DNA of 25,525 bases from JBIOUF01 sp044866695 (GTDB lineage Bacteria > Actinomycetota > Actinomycetes > Propionibacteriales > Nocardioidaceae). Under the pieces are notes generated by a model, which made no database searches, was not told the DNA's origin, and worked only from the letters and a program-made list of their open reading frames with translations. Positions 7,406-14,757 of this stretch are shown here, piece after piece (position 1 is the first letter of the stretch; each line of letters starts with the position of its first letter). A program made the translations under genes and the position numbers. The stretch covers positions 1 through 25,525 of the forward strand of contig JBIOUF010000045.1 in NCBI GenBank assembly GCA_044866695.1. Direction: 5' to 3'.

Positions 7406-9646
7406 GTGCTCACCGATGTTGATGAGGACTACGCCCTCGACTGGCGGGCAGCCGTCGAGGAAGCAGTCCACGAGTCCGGGGCAGACCACCTGCTCGACTC
7501 GATGACGTTCCTGACGCGCCTGGACCCGCTGGTGGGCGCGGACCCGGACGCACCGGAGTTCGCCCGGGCGGTCGAGGCGCTGGTCCACGCGTACCTGGCC
7601 GAGTCCGAGCCGGACACAGGCGAGCGCACCACGGAGTCGGTGACTGAACGGATCTCGGGCCGCCTGCTGGAGGCGAAGGGCACCGCGTCCGACGGCGGCC
7701 GGGTCTTCCGGGTGGAGATCATCGCGTCCGGGCAGTCGAAGAACGGCCGCAACTACCCGCACCACGTCCTCGAGGCCGCCGTGCCGCTCTACGAAGGCGC
7801 CAAGGCCTTTGACCACCACCGGACACCGCAGGAGCTCGCCTCTTCGACGATCGTCGGGCTGGTCGGGCACTACCGCAACGTCCGCGCGGCCGGGCACTGC
7901 CTGGAAGGCGACCTGCACCTGCTCCCCTCGGCCACCCACACCGCCGAGGCATTGGACGCATCCATTGCCGCACAGGCGCAAGGCCTCCCACCGGTCGTCG
8001 GGATCTCCCACGACGCGATGACCGAAATGCGGCCCGTCGTCACCGGCGGAAAGCGGATCCAGGAAGCGGTCCGCATCACCAAAGTCCACTCCTGCGACGT
8101 CGTAGCAGATCCGGCAGCAGGAGGAAGGGCCACCCGCGTACTCGCGGGCGGCATCACCGATCCATTGAGCAACGAGGAGGATGACGTGCCGATCACGTCA
8201 GACGCTGTGCTCGAGGCGCTATCGACCGCATCCGACGAGCAGCTCGCCGGGGTCGGTCTCAAGCGCACGAGCGAATCCACCACCACTCCCGCCGAGGAGA
8301 CCCGCACGGTTGAGGCCGGCGCCCTGGACAAGGGCAGCTTCCTCGGCGGGCTGATGATCAAGAGCAAGATCGAGGCCGCCGGTCTCCCGTCGGCCATGGT
8401 CGCCCAGGTGGCCGAGGCGCTGCCCCAGCACGTCACCGAATCCGTCGTGGACAGCCAGATCGCGGCCATCAAGTCGGCGCTCGCCGTCGTCGAGCGGTCC
8501 GGACTCACGCCCACCTACACCGCGACCGTGACCAAGGAGAGCCACGACAAGAAGCTCGAGGCGCTCGACGGGTTCTTCCAGGGCAACGGCAAGGGCTACA
8601 CATCCTTCCGGGACGCCTTCATCGACTTCACCGGCCAGCGGCCCCGGATCCTGGGCGCCGACTTCAACCGGGTCATCATGCGCGAGTCCATCGGCACGGG
8701 CGCCTACGACTCGGCCACCTCCCGTACCACGGAGTCCCTGGACTCCACCTCGTGGGCGCAGGCGCTGGGCGACTCGGTCACCCGCCAGATGATCGCCGCC
8801 TACGCGCTTCCGAGCCTGCAGTCCTGGCGCAGGATCGTGTCGAGGACCCCGTCGGTCAACGACTTCCGCCAGCAGAAGCGGTTCCGCACCGGCGGCCACG
8901 GCCTGCTGCCCACGGTCAACCAGGGCGCCCCTTACCAGCCATTGACCAGCCCCGGCGACGAAGAGGCCACCTACACGCTGACCAAGAAGGGCGGCACGGA
9001 GGACCTCACCTTCGAAATGGTCGCCAACGACGACGTGCAGGCAATTCAGGACATCCCGAACAAGCTCGGCCGCAGCGCCGCGATCACCCTGTACCGCTTC
9101 GTCTGGGACATGCTCAAGGACAACACGACCGCCACCTACGACTCGGTGGCGCTGTTCCACGCCGGCAGCCACGCCAACACGGCCACCGGGTCGGCGCTGT
9201 CGCAGACCACCCTGACCGCGGCGCGGGTCGCAATGCGCAAGCAGGCCGCTTACGGCAACTCGGTGGAGCTGCTGTCCCTGGTGCCCCGGATCCTCGTGGT
9301 TCCGCCGGAGCTCGAGGAGATCGCCTTCCAGCTGTCGCGCTCGGCTGTGGCCATCCCCTCGACGCCGGCCGGCCCGACCGACACCCCGAACATCCACCAG
9401 AACATCGAGCCGATCGTCATCGACTACTACACCGACACCAACGACTGGTTCGCCATCGCCGACCCGGCGATGTGTCCGACGATCGAGGTGGGCTTCTACC
9501 TCGGCCGTCAGGAGCCGGAGCTGTTCACCCAGGCCGACCCGAACGTGGGCAGCGCGTTTAACGCCGATGTCCAGACCTGGAAGATCAGGCACATCTACAA
9601 CGGCACGGTCATCGACCACCGGTCGTTCTACCGGGGCCAGGGCTGA
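7406..9646 (+). CDS. Prohead protease - scaffold - major capsid protein fusion
   Basis: One 746-residue reading frame carries head maturation protease, scaffold-like and capsid parts. GTG 7406 is chosen because GGAGGAG (7396-7402) lies just upstream; an in-frame TTG at 7394 would put the ribosome site inside the gene. Residues about 80-250 look like a prohead protease: a candidate catalytic His in FDHHRTP (137/138) and Ser in VVGISHDAM (S201). Residues about 261-370 are helical and charged, scaffold-like. Residues about 385-746 resemble a Mu gpT/HK97-fold capsid protein, ending in a typical VGFYLGRQEPEL...FNAD...IRHIY pattern. An internal GAGGAGG and in-frame GTG at 8186 suggest a second product (separate entry). 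Assembly would need self-cleavage between the parts. Confidence 0.9.
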   Translation: MLTDVDEDYALDWRAAVEEAVHESGADHLLDSMTFLTRLDPLVGADPDAPEFARAVEALVHAYLAESEPDTGERTTESVTERISGRLLEAKGTASDGGRVFRVEIIASGQSKNGRNYPHHVLEAAVPLYEGAKAFDHHRTPQELASSTIVGLVGHYRNVRAAGHCLEGDLHLLPSATHTAEALDASIAAQAQGLPPVVGISHDAMTEMRPVVTGGKRIQEAVRITKVHSCDVVADPAAGGRATRVLAGGITDPLSNEEDDVPITSDAVLEALSTASDEQLAGVGLKRTSESTTTPAEETRTVEAGALDKGSFLGGLMIKSKIEAAGLPSAMVAQVAEALPQHVTESVVDSQIAAIKSALAVVERSGLTPTYTATVTKESHDKKLEALDGFFQGNGKGYTSFRDAFIDFTGQRPRILGADFNRVIMRESIGTGAYDSATSRTTESLDSTSWAQALGDSVTRQMIAAYALPSLQSWRRIVSRTPSVNDFRQQKRFRTGGHGLLPTVNQGAPYQPLTSPGDEEATYTLTKKGGTEDLTFEMVANDDVQAIQDIPNKLGRSAAITLYRFVWDMLKDNTTATYDSVALFHAGSHANTATGSALSQTTLTAARVAMRKQAAYGNSVELLSLVPRILVVPPELEEIAFQLSRSAVAIPSTPAGPTDTPNIHQNIEPIVIDYYTDTNDWFAIADPAMCPTIEVGFYLGRQEPELFTQADPNVGSAFNADVQTWKIRHIYNGTVIDHRSFYRGQG
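8186..9646 (+). CDS. Probable internal-start product: scaffold-capsid polypeptide
   Basis: Nested in the fusion gene in the same frame. GAGGAGG at 8174-8180 is followed after 5 bases by GTG 8186, at residue 261 of the full protein, exactly at the boundary between the protease-like region and the helical scaffold-like region. It would give a 486-residue scaffold plus capsid product in excess over the full-length protease fusion. This resembles the lambda C/Nu3 arrangement, in which a nested start supplies scaffold, but here the nested product would also include the capsid protein itself. An out-of-frame ATG at 8181 lies between and could compete. Confidence 0.55.
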   Translation: MPITSDAVLEALSTASDEQLAGVGLKRTSESTTTPAEETRTVEAGALDKGSFLGGLMIKSKIEAAGLPSAMVAQVAEALPQHVTESVVDSQIAAIKSALAVVERSGLTPTYTATVTKESHDKKLEALDGFFQGNGKGYTSFRDAFIDFTGQRPRILGADFNRVIMRESIGTGAYDSATSRTTESLDSTSWAQALGDSVTRQMIAAYALPSLQSWRRIVSRTPSVNDFRQQKRFRTGGHGLLPTVNQGAPYQPLTSPGDEEATYTLTKKGGTEDLTFEMVANDDVQAIQDIPNKLGRSAAITLYRFVWDMLKDNTTATYDSVALFHAGSHANTATGSALSQTTLTAARVAMRKQAAYGNSVELLSLVPRILVVPPELEEIAFQLSRSAVAIPSTPAGPTDTPNIHQNIEPIVIDYYTDTNDWFAIADPAMCPTIEVGFYLGRQEPELFTQADPNVGSAFNADVQTWKIRHIYNGTVIDHRSFYRGQG

Positions 9647-9656
9647 CCTGCGCCTT

Positions 9657-9694
9657 ACGCCTTCCGGCCCGCCCGTCGTGGCGGGCCGAGGCGT
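9657..9694 (+). terminator. Strong hairpin after the capsid gene, no T tract
   Basis: A 9-bp stem, CGGCCCGCC (9665-9673) with GGCGGGCCG (9680-9688), sits on a further 6-bp stem, ACGCCT (9657-9662) with AGGCGT (9689-9694), with a 2-base bulge. No run of T follows, so a full intrinsic terminator is doubtful. It may stabilise the capsid mRNA end or partly attenuate transcription into the decoration genes. Confidence 0.55.
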
Positions 9695-9738
9695 TCCTCG
9701 GACCGTTCACTCAGCCCTGCGTATAGGAGTCAACTTCC

Positions 9739-10140
9739 ATGCAGCTCAAAGAAATCCGCGGCGACATCAAGTACCAGGTGTTCCTGGAGAGCACCGGCAA
9801 CGCTGCATCCACCGGCAACCTGCCCGCGTTCCGTGCGCCACACAAGTGCACCGTGACCGCCGCGACCCTGGTCCCCAGCGCCGCCATCACGGCTGACGGA
9901 ACCAACTATGCGGTCTACACGCTCACCCGTCACACCGCGGGTGCTTCGGCCGCTACCACGGCGACGCGGTCGTGGATCGCCACGAACTCTGTCGCGCTCA
10001 CCGAGGAGTCGATGACGCTCGGCGCCGGTGTTGCCTTGGCCGCCGGGGACACCCTGACCATCATCAAGACGGTGGCTGGTACCGGCCTGCTCATCCCGGC
10101 CTGCCTGCTCGTGGTCACCTACCAGCTGGCCGGGGTCTGA
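9739..10140 (+). CDS. Putative head decoration protein
   Basis: A 133-residue protein with AGGAG before ATG 9739, placed directly after the capsid gene. It is rich in Thr, Ala and Val with alternating beta-type segments such as 'NYAVYTLTRHTAG' and 'GDTLTIIKTVAGTGLLIPA'. It has no membrane helix or catalytic motif. Position, size and composition fit a capsid decoration or stabilising protein of the small beta-barrel type. The next gene begins 4 bases after its stop, and the two probably act together on the capsid. The assignment is by context only. Confidence 0.7.
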   Translation: MQLKEIRGDIKYQVFLESTGNAASTGNLPAFRAPHKCTVTAATLVPSAAITADGTNYAVYTLTRHTAGASAATTATRSWIATNSVALTEESMTLGAGVALAAGDTLTIIKTVAGTGLLIPACLLVVTYQLAGV

Positions 10141-10144
10141 TCCG

Positions 10145-10417
10145 ATGAGCGGCCCGACGGTGACAGCACGCAACGTCACAGCGACCGGCACTGTCTTCAC
10201 TGGACAGTGCCGGTACGCCGGGCTGTCGATCGGTTCGACGGCGGGCGCGGCCGTGGTGGTCTACGACGGCATCTCGGCCGCGGGGACGGTGCTGGCATCG
10301 TTCACGCTGGCCGCCAACGGGTTCATGCACATCGACCTGTCCGACCACGTGGCGTGCACCACCGGTATCCACCTGACCGCGTCGGCTGCCGTGCAGGGCC
10401 ACGTGAGGGTCGGCTGA
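10145..10417 (+). CDS. Small beta-rich head protein
   Basis: A 90-residue protein with alternating strands. It contains VVVYDGISAAGTVLASF, HIDLSDHVACTTGIHLTA and a GHVRVG end, a pattern I associate with small capsid or tail accessory proteins of siphoviruses. It has two Cys. It follows the previous gene after 4 bases and is followed by the connector gene after 3 bases, so it is part of the head module. A perfect 12-bp inverted repeat lies inside its 5' part (separate entry). Exact role unknown; a second decoration protein is the simplest guess. Confidence 0.65.
   Translation: MSGPTVTARNVTATGTVFTGQCRYAGLSIGSTAGAAVVVYDGISAAGTVLASFTLAANGFMHIDLSDHVACTTGIHLTASAAVQGHVRVG
10184..10214. repeat. Perfect 12-bp inverted repeat inside a head gene
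   Basis: ACCGGCACTGTC (10184-10195) is followed after 7 bases by its exact reverse complement GACAGTGCCGGT (10203-10214). The hairpin lies in codons of the small beta-rich head gene, 39 bases after its start codon. No T tract follows, so a simple terminator is unlikely. Confidence 0.85.
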
Positions 10418-10420
10418 CCC

Positions 10421-11407
10421 ATGTCCCTGACCCGGATCCTGCGCTCACAAGCAGGCACGCTGAGCCACACGTTCTACGTGGACGAGACGGCCACCGACTC
10501 CAGCGTCACGGTCACCTATGCGGTGACCGACGCCAACGGGACCTCGGTCGCCTCCGGCAACGCGACCTCGGCGGGCGCAGGATCCGGGCGGTACACCTTC
10601 ACCCTGTCGGCCCAGTCGGCTCTCAAGCGCGGCACCATCGCCTGGACCGGCACCATATCGGGCTCGGCGACCACCGAATACGACCACTTCGAGATCGTCT
10701 CGGGGTTCTACTTCGGCCTGGCCGAGGGCCGAGGCTCCGACGAGTCCCTGTCCTCGTCGGAGCGGTACCCGACCGACGACCTGCGCGACAAGCGCACCCA
10801 GGTCGAGGTGGAGTGCGAGACGATCTGTGACCGGGCGTTCTTCCCGCGCTACGACCGGGTGGTACTCGACGGCACCGGTACCAGTCGGTTGATCCTGAAG
10901 ATGGCCGACCCGGTCCGCTCGATCTCCGACATCCGCACCATTCGGCGCATCTCCGTGGCCCCGGATGTGGACGAGACGTTCGTGGACTTCGACGCCGGCG
11001 AACTGGCCGGGGTGGCGACACTGGCGGACGGTTCGCTGGCCCGCACCGACGGCGCCGTGTTCACCGAAGGGTTCAGCAACGTCGTCGTCGAGTTCGAGTA
11101 CGGGCTGGACCGGCCGCCCAGTGACCTGATCACCGCCTGCCTGACCCGCTTCCGGTCGCGGCTGAACCTCAACAAGTCGGGCATCCCCGACCGGGCCAGC
11201 AGCTACAGCATGGGCGAGTTCGGCACCTACCGGATCATCCAGCCCGACACCTACTCCACCGGCCTGCCCGAGGTAGACGCCGTCTACTCCCGCTACTCGC
11301 GGCGAGTCAACGGCACCGGATCCAACGCCAAACGCGTCCCCGCATCGCGGACGTTGAGCTACCAGCCGCAGGCCGGCAGCCTGTTCCACCGCAGGGGCAA
11401 CTGGTGA
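10421..11407 (+). CDS. Head-tail connector with N-terminal Ig-like domain
   Basis: A 328-residue two-part protein. Residues about 10-92 form a Thr/Ser-rich beta domain resembling an Ig-like fold, with 'TFYVDETATDSSVTVTY'. Residues about 95-328 look like a gp6/adaptor-type connector: helical segment 'RYPTDDLRDKRTQVEVECE', then a beta core, a C-terminal helix with 'LITACLTRFRSRLN', and the typical connector end 'MGEFGTYRIIQ'. Role: ring under the portal that seals the head and docks the tail. The order portal, capsid, connector, tail terminator is usual. The Ig-like addition would project from the neck. The stop overlaps the start of the next gene (GTGA), giving coupling. Confidence 0.75.
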   Translation: MSLTRILRSQAGTLSHTFYVDETATDSSVTVTYAVTDANGTSVASGNATSAGAGSGRYTFTLSAQSALKRGTIAWTGTISGSATTEYDHFEIVSGFYFGLAEGRGSDESLSSSERYPTDDLRDKRTQVEVECETICDRAFFPRYDRVVLDGTGTSRLILKMADPVRSISDIRTIRRISVAPDVDETFVDFDAGELAGVATLADGSLARTDGAVFTEGFSNVVVEFEYGLDRPPSDLITACLTRFRSRLNLNKSGIPDRASSYSMGEFGTYRIIQPDTYSTGLPEVDAVYSRYSRRVNGTGSNAKRVPASRTLSYQPQAGSLFHRRGNW

Positions 11408-11859
11408 GCGGCACCGTCGCCGCGGCCGCGAAAGCAGCCCTGGTCGGCGCCAACAGCCTCCTGTCCGGCCTGTCCGGACTCGACGGAGTGGTCATCGGCT
11501 ACGACATGCCCCGCTCCCTGCCGCGCGAGACCATCTACGGCGGCAAGGTGTCCGGCTCAGTCGAGTTGGCCGCGATGCGCGGCAGCAACGGGCGGATCCG
11601 CCGCTCCGAAGAGCTGGCGCTCAACCTGCACATCCGGGTCCACGACAAGGGCCAGCGCACCACCGAGGCGGTCGAGGCGCGGGCCGTGCAGCTGTCCATG
11701 ATCGTCGAAGAGTGGATCGCCGCCAACCCCACCCTCGGCGACCTGCCCGACCTGAAGCTGGCCAAGGTCCAAGGCGTCGAGCTCGAGGCCGGCATCGAGG
11801 ACGACTCCGCCACCGCCGATCTCACCCTGACCATCGGACTCATGTCCTTCCTGACCTGA
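11404..11859 (+). CDS. Tail terminator / tail completion protein (probable)
   Basis: A 151-residue protein starting at GTG 11404 and overlapping the connector stop. It has an alpha/beta layout: N-terminal helix, a strand with 'GVVIGYDMPRSLPRETIYGG', a long beta section with 'LALNLHIRVHDKGQRT', a helix with 'AVQLSMIVEEWIA', and a final strand pair ending 'ATADLTLTIGLMSFL'. This is the fold order of lambda gpU-type tail terminators, and the position after the connector agrees. It would cap the tail tube and join it to the head. No catalytic motif is expected or seen. Confidence 0.65.
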   Translation: MSGTVAAAAKAALVGANSLLSGLSGLDGVVIGYDMPRSLPRETIYGGKVSGSVELAAMRGSNGRIRRSEELALNLHIRVHDKGQRTTEAVEARAVQLSMIVEEWIAANPTLGDLPDLKLAKVQGVELEAGIEDDSATADLTLTIGLMSFLT

Positions 11860-11868
11860 GTAGGGGCA

Positions 11869-11982
11869 ATGGAAACAGCCAACAGCCAACCCGAAGAGCA
11901 GGCCGAGAAGGACTCCGCCGAACTCGCCACCTCGATCGTCTTCACCGCTGATGCCGAAGTGATCCCTGGAGGTGCGAAGTGA
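11869..11982 (+). CDS. 37-residue acidic peptide
   Basis: A short open frame from ATG 11869, with AGGGG at 11862-11866. Its stop overlaps the next start (GTGA), and its last codons hold the GGAGG site for that gene. The peptide is Glu/Ala-rich with a C-terminal IPGGAK. It may be a real small protein or mainly a translation-coupling leader. No family is recognised. Confidence 0.45.
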   Translation: METANSQPEEQAEKDSAELATSIVFTADAEVIPGGAK

Positions 11983-12356
11983 CCGTCGGCCTGTCCCAAA
12001 CCCACGCCCACGGGCTGCTCAACGTGTTCCGTGCCACCACCTACACGGCCGTCACGCCCTGGGTGAAGGTGCACACCGGTGACCCGGGCTCGGCCGGCAC
12101 ATCCAACGCCAGCGCGGAGACCACCCGCAAGCAGCTGACGTTCTCCGCGCCGTCGTCAGGATCCATGGCTGCGTCGGCGGTGTCGTGGGCGTCCTGGAGT
12201 GCGGGCACCGAAACGATCAGCCACTTCTCGATCTGGGACGCATCCACCAACGGCAACTTCCTGATCTCCGGCACCCTGTCGGTGTCCAAGACGCCCACCA
12301 ACGGCGACACCCTCAACCTGACGGTCACCGCGACGATGGCGACCCTGGCGGCCTGA
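11979..12356 (+). CDS. Conserved phage virion protein, HTGDPG motif
   Basis: A 125-residue protein starting at GTG 11979 with a GGAGG site. It opens with a helix 'AHGLLNVFRAT' and then VKVHTGDPGSAGTSN, a motif known in many siphovirus tail-associated proteins. A long Ser/Thr-rich beta domain with 'SHFSIWDASTNGNFLISG' follows. Family knowledge links this motif to small virion structural or tail-fibre-like proteins, without a fixed biochemical role. It sits between the tail terminator and the tail tube genes, within a cassette of small beta-rich proteins, so surface decoration of neck or tail is likely. Confidence in the family is moderate; in the role, low. Confidence 0.65.
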   Translation: MTVGLSQTHAHGLLNVFRATTYTAVTPWVKVHTGDPGSAGTSNASAETTRKQLTFSAPSSGSMAASAVSWASWSAGTETISHFSIWDASTNGNFLISGTLSVSKTPTNGDTLNLTVTATMATLAA

Positions 12357-12378
12357 CGCACCCGGCAGGGAGGTCGTC

Positions 12379-13365
12379 ATGGCCGACACGCTCTATACGA
12401 GTCAAACCCCGGTCGTACAGAACGACTTCGACGGCTCCAGCCACGCATGGGGCCTGAAGTACACCGTCTCGTCGGACTGCTCACTGACCGGCGGTCGCGC
12501 CTGGGTACCCGCCGCCGGCCGTCCGACCACCTTCCTCTGGCAGGTCTGGCGAGTCGGCGACAGCACAAAAGTCGCCGAAACCGACCTCAACGGCGCCGGT
12601 CACGGCTCGCCATCCAACGGCGCCTGGATGTCGTTCGACAGCAGCCTGTTCGGCACGCCAGGCGATGTGGCACAGGACAACGCCGAGACGTACATCGTCT
12701 GCGTGGCGTTCGCCGGTGGCAATGGCGCCTACACCGATGACGGGTCCGAGTCGTTCCCGCTGTCCAGCGGCGGTCTCGCGTCGGCGTCCACCGGCCGATT
12801 CAGCAACGGCGCGGGCACCAACGTCATGCCCGCCAGCGATTACGCGGCCTACTTCTGGGCTGACGTCGATGTCGAAACCGCGGGCGCCACACACGAGGGC
12901 GCGGGAACCGCGGCCGCCACAAGCGCCGCTTCGGCCACGTCCACTGTGGACCGGATCGCGACCGGCACCGGTGCCGCCACTGGCGCATCGAGTGCGACAG
13001 CGACAGTCACCCGCGAAGGCTCCGGAACGGCCGCAGCAACCGGAGCATCGTCTGCAACATCCACCGTGGACCGCCAGGCCGCCGCCACCGCCGAGGCTAC
13101 GGGCGCCAGCAGCGCCACCGCGACCGTAGACCGGCAAGCTGCCGGGTCCGCGGCTGCGACAGGATCCGCGAGCTCCACAGCAACCGTCAGCCGCGCAGCC
13201 ACCGGCACCGTGACGGCCACCTCCTCGGTGACTGCCACCGCGACGGTCGACATCGGCGGCGTCCCCGCGGCTCCCACCGCCTGGCGCGCCAGTCCACCGG
13301 AAAGCAAGTGGTCAGCAGGCCTGCCCGAGTCCAAATGGCAAGCGGGCCGACCAGAGGGAGGCTGA
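12379..13365 (+). CDS. Virion surface protein with six 20-residue repeats
   Basis: A 328-residue protein with a GGGAGG site before ATG 12379. Residues about 1-165 form a beta domain resembling DUF4082-type domains: 'HAWGLKYTVSSDCSLTGGR', then 'TFLWQVWRVGD' and 'ETYIVCVAFAGG'. Residues 171-290 are six exact 20-residue repeats, each ending in T-V and rich in Ala, Thr and Ser. The tail (301-328) repeats a P-ESKW-AG motif twice with a short spacing. The gene lies in the accessory cassette before the tail tube genes. A surface-exposed binding head on a flexible or fibrous stalk fits. The DUF4082 likeness is by eye and is the less certain part. Confidence 0.7.
   Translation: MADTLYTSQTPVVQNDFDGSSHAWGLKYTVSSDCSLTGGRAWVPAAGRPTTFLWQVWRVGDSTKVAETDLNGAGHGSPSNGAWMSFDSSLFGTPGDVAQDNAETYIVCVAFAGGNGAYTDDGSESFPLSSGGLASASTGRFSNGAGTNVMPASDYAAYFWADVDVETAGATHEGAGTAAATSAASATSTVDRIATGTGAATGASSATATVTREGSGTAAATGASSATSTVDRQAAATAEATGASSATATVDRQAAGSAAATGSASSTATVSRAATGTVTATSSVTATATVDIGGVPAAPTAWRASPPESKWSAGLPESKWQAGRPEGG
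12889..13248 (+). repeat. Six tandem 60-bp coding repeats
   Basis: The period is exactly 60 bases (20 codons) through 360 bases, with conserved Ala-Thr-Gly-Ala-Ser-Ser-Ala-Thr cores and a closing Thr-Val. Units differ at the DNA level, so this is an old, diverged array and not a recent slip. It lies within a coding gene and is not CRISPR, as there are no spacers. Confidence 0.9.
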
Positions 13366-13366
13366 G

Positions 13367-13696
13367 GTGGAAGTCTTCCGCGCCAGTTCAACCGAGACCA
13401 TCCGCGCCCGGATCTCCGCAAAGGCGTCAGGCGCCGCGGTCGATCCCACCGGCTTCACCGTCACGATGGCCTTCGCTGCCACGGACACCGCCCCGACCGC
13501 CGCCTCCAGCAGCTGGAAGGCGGCCACCTGGGACACCGACACCACCACCACCCCGACCACCTACCGGGCTCAGGCCGCGATCGGGCCAAGCGGGGTGCAG
13601 GAGCTGACCGCGGGCACCTACTACCTGTTCGTCAAGGTCACCGCCTCCGGGGAGACCCCGATCATTCCGTCCGGACCGTTCAAAGTCGTCGCCTAG
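13367..13696 (+). CDS. Small Ig-like/BppU-like structural protein
   Basis: A 109-residue protein starting at GTG 13367 after a GGGAGG site that begins in the preceding gene's end. It reads as a single beta-sandwich: 'TIRARISAKASGAAVDPTG' then 'VTMAFAATDTAPTAASSSW' and a final 'GTYYLFVKVTASGETPII'. The pattern of a polar N-terminal strand and a Gly-Thr-Tyr-Tyr strand resembles BppU- or Ig-like domains in phage baseplates and tails. It probably forms part of the accessory virion set with its two upstream neighbours. I cannot assign it to a defined tail position. Confidence 0.65.
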   Translation: MEVFRASSTETIRARISAKASGAAVDPTGFTVTMAFAATDTAPTAASSSWKAATWDTDTTTTPTTYRAQAAIGPSGVQELTAGTYYLFVKVTASGETPIIPSGPFKVVA

Positions 13697-13710
13697 CAAG
13701 GAGAACTCGC

Positions 13711-13947
13711 ATGCCCAAGGTCGTACCCGTCCCGGACGAGACGTTCGCCAAGGACAAGGCCGACATCGCCGCTCGCTGCATCCGTGCCGAAGTCACCGGC
13801 GACCAGCCCGTGCGCGACGCGATCACCCGCGAGTCCGTGGAGCCCGGCGGCACCGTCAGTCTGGACCCGAAGACCACCATCATCGACCACCTGGTCCGGG
13901 CAGGTGTGGTCAAGCTCCTGCCCGCGGGCGTGAAGACCGAGGCCTGA
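13711..13947 (+). CDS. Small hypothetical virion-module protein
   Basis: A 78-residue protein with AAGGAG before ATG 13711. An N-terminal basic/proline stretch is followed by a helix 'KDKADIAARCIRAEVTG', then 'EPGGTVSLDPKTTIIDHL' and a C-terminal helix-turn. The part 'GGTVxLDPxxTxIxxLVxxGVV' recurs in small proteins of tail and head modules in siphoviruses, but I cannot name a function. It is transcribed with the tail genes and ends 4 bases before the first tail-tube gene, so a small tail-tube partner or chaperone is possible. Confidence 0.6.
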   Translation: MPKVVPVPDETFAKDKADIAARCIRAEVTGDQPVRDAITRESVEPGGTVSLDPKTTIIDHLVRAGVVKLLPAGVKTEA

Positions 13948-13951
13948 TCCG

Positions 13952-14686
13952 ATGGCCGAGCTTGCCGTAGTTGGTGCGTTCGCCTACTTCGGCGGCCACG
14001 ACTTCTCCGGCGACATCGACATGTGGAAGATGGACGGCACCGCCGAGGCGTTGAAGAAGACCACCTTCCGCTCCGGCGGCGCCAACACTTACAAGATCGG
14101 CTTGAAGACCACCACGATGTCGATGGAGGGCTTCGCCGACCTTGCGGCAGACGGCCAGGACGAGCACCTGTTCTCCTTCTACTCCGGCCGTACCGCAGCA
14201 GTGGTGACCATCGGCAACGACGAGGTGGAGGGCACCGCCTGCTGCATGACGCAGCAGTTCACGCCGAGCTTCACACCCGGCGGTGGCGGCCAGGTGGGGC
14301 AGATGTCCCGCTTCTCCATGTCCGGGCAGGGAACCGATGTGGCGGGCGGGGTCCGCGGGTTTTTGTTCAAGGAGCAGGGCGCGGTGTCGGCCACGGGTGC
14401 GCTCGGCACGGCGATCCAGCTCGGCCCGGCCAGCCCCACCCAGTACCGCTACGCCACCCTGCATCTGCTCGGCACAGCCGCCACCACGATCACCGTGGTC
14501 CTGGAGATGGACTCGGACAACACGTTCTCCAGTGCCACAACGGTGGGCACTCTCGGTCCGTACACCACAGCCGGCGGGAGATGGATGACGCCGGTCATCG
14601 GCGCCGCGACCGACGAGTGGTACAGATTCAGGGTCACCAATATAACTGGGACCTGGACAGTAGCGGCTGCCGCCGCCATCCAATAG
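13952..14686 (+). CDS. Tail tube protein-like, with C-terminal beta domain
   Basis: A 244-residue protein. Residues about 15-130 align by eye with the next gene's product: D-F-S, M-D-GTAE-A-L-K-K-T at 27-37, T-Y-K-IGL at about 46-51, then S-M-E-x-x-x-DLAA and F-x-x-Y-SGRT. Both open with the same spacing, so they are likely paralogues of a tail-tube fold. Residues about 150-244 form an extra beta-sandwich, with 'YRYATLHLLGTAATTITVV' and 'RWMTPVIGAATDEWYRFRV', of carbohydrate-binding or Ig-like character that would project from the tube. Whether it is the main tube subunit or a decorated minor version is open. It is followed by a 71-base gap with a hairpin. Confidence 0.7.
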   Translation: MAELAVVGAFAYFGGHDFSGDIDMWKMDGTAEALKKTTFRSGGANTYKIGLKTTTMSMEGFADLAADGQDEHLFSFYSGRTAAVVTIGNDEVEGTACCMTQQFTPSFTPGGGGQVGQMSRFSMSGQGTDVAGGVRGFLFKEQGAVSATGALGTAIQLGPASPTQYRYATLHLLGTAATTITVVLEMDSDNTFSSATTVGTLGPYTTAGGRWMTPVIGAATDEWYRFRVTNITGTWTVAAAAAIQ

Positions 14687-14714
14687 CTGCAACAACTTCA
14701 CGCACACCTTCTCG

Positions 14715-14737
14715 GCCACCGGCTCCCCGGTGGCTTT
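14715..14737 (+). terminator. Weak hairpin terminator between tail tube genes
   Basis: GCCACCGG (14715-14722) pairs with CCGGTGGC (14727-14734) over a CTCC loop, followed by only TTT. It may reduce or fine-tune expression between the two tube-like genes. Confidence 0.5.
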
Positions 14738-14757
14738 CGTGCTTCTAGGGAGCCATC

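Noticed and set aside
8219..9619. Long reverse-strand open frame opposite the capsid part (466 residues)
   Set aside because: It overlaps a clear capsid gene and has the same Gly/Arg/Val-rich shadow composition.
10445..11389. Reverse-strand open frame opposite the connector gene
   Set aside because: Shadow of a well-supported forward gene, with low-complexity composition and no ribosome binding site.
12889..13248. Possible CRISPR or satellite array
   Set aside because: The repeats are continuous, coding, without spacers, and keep a 20-codon period.
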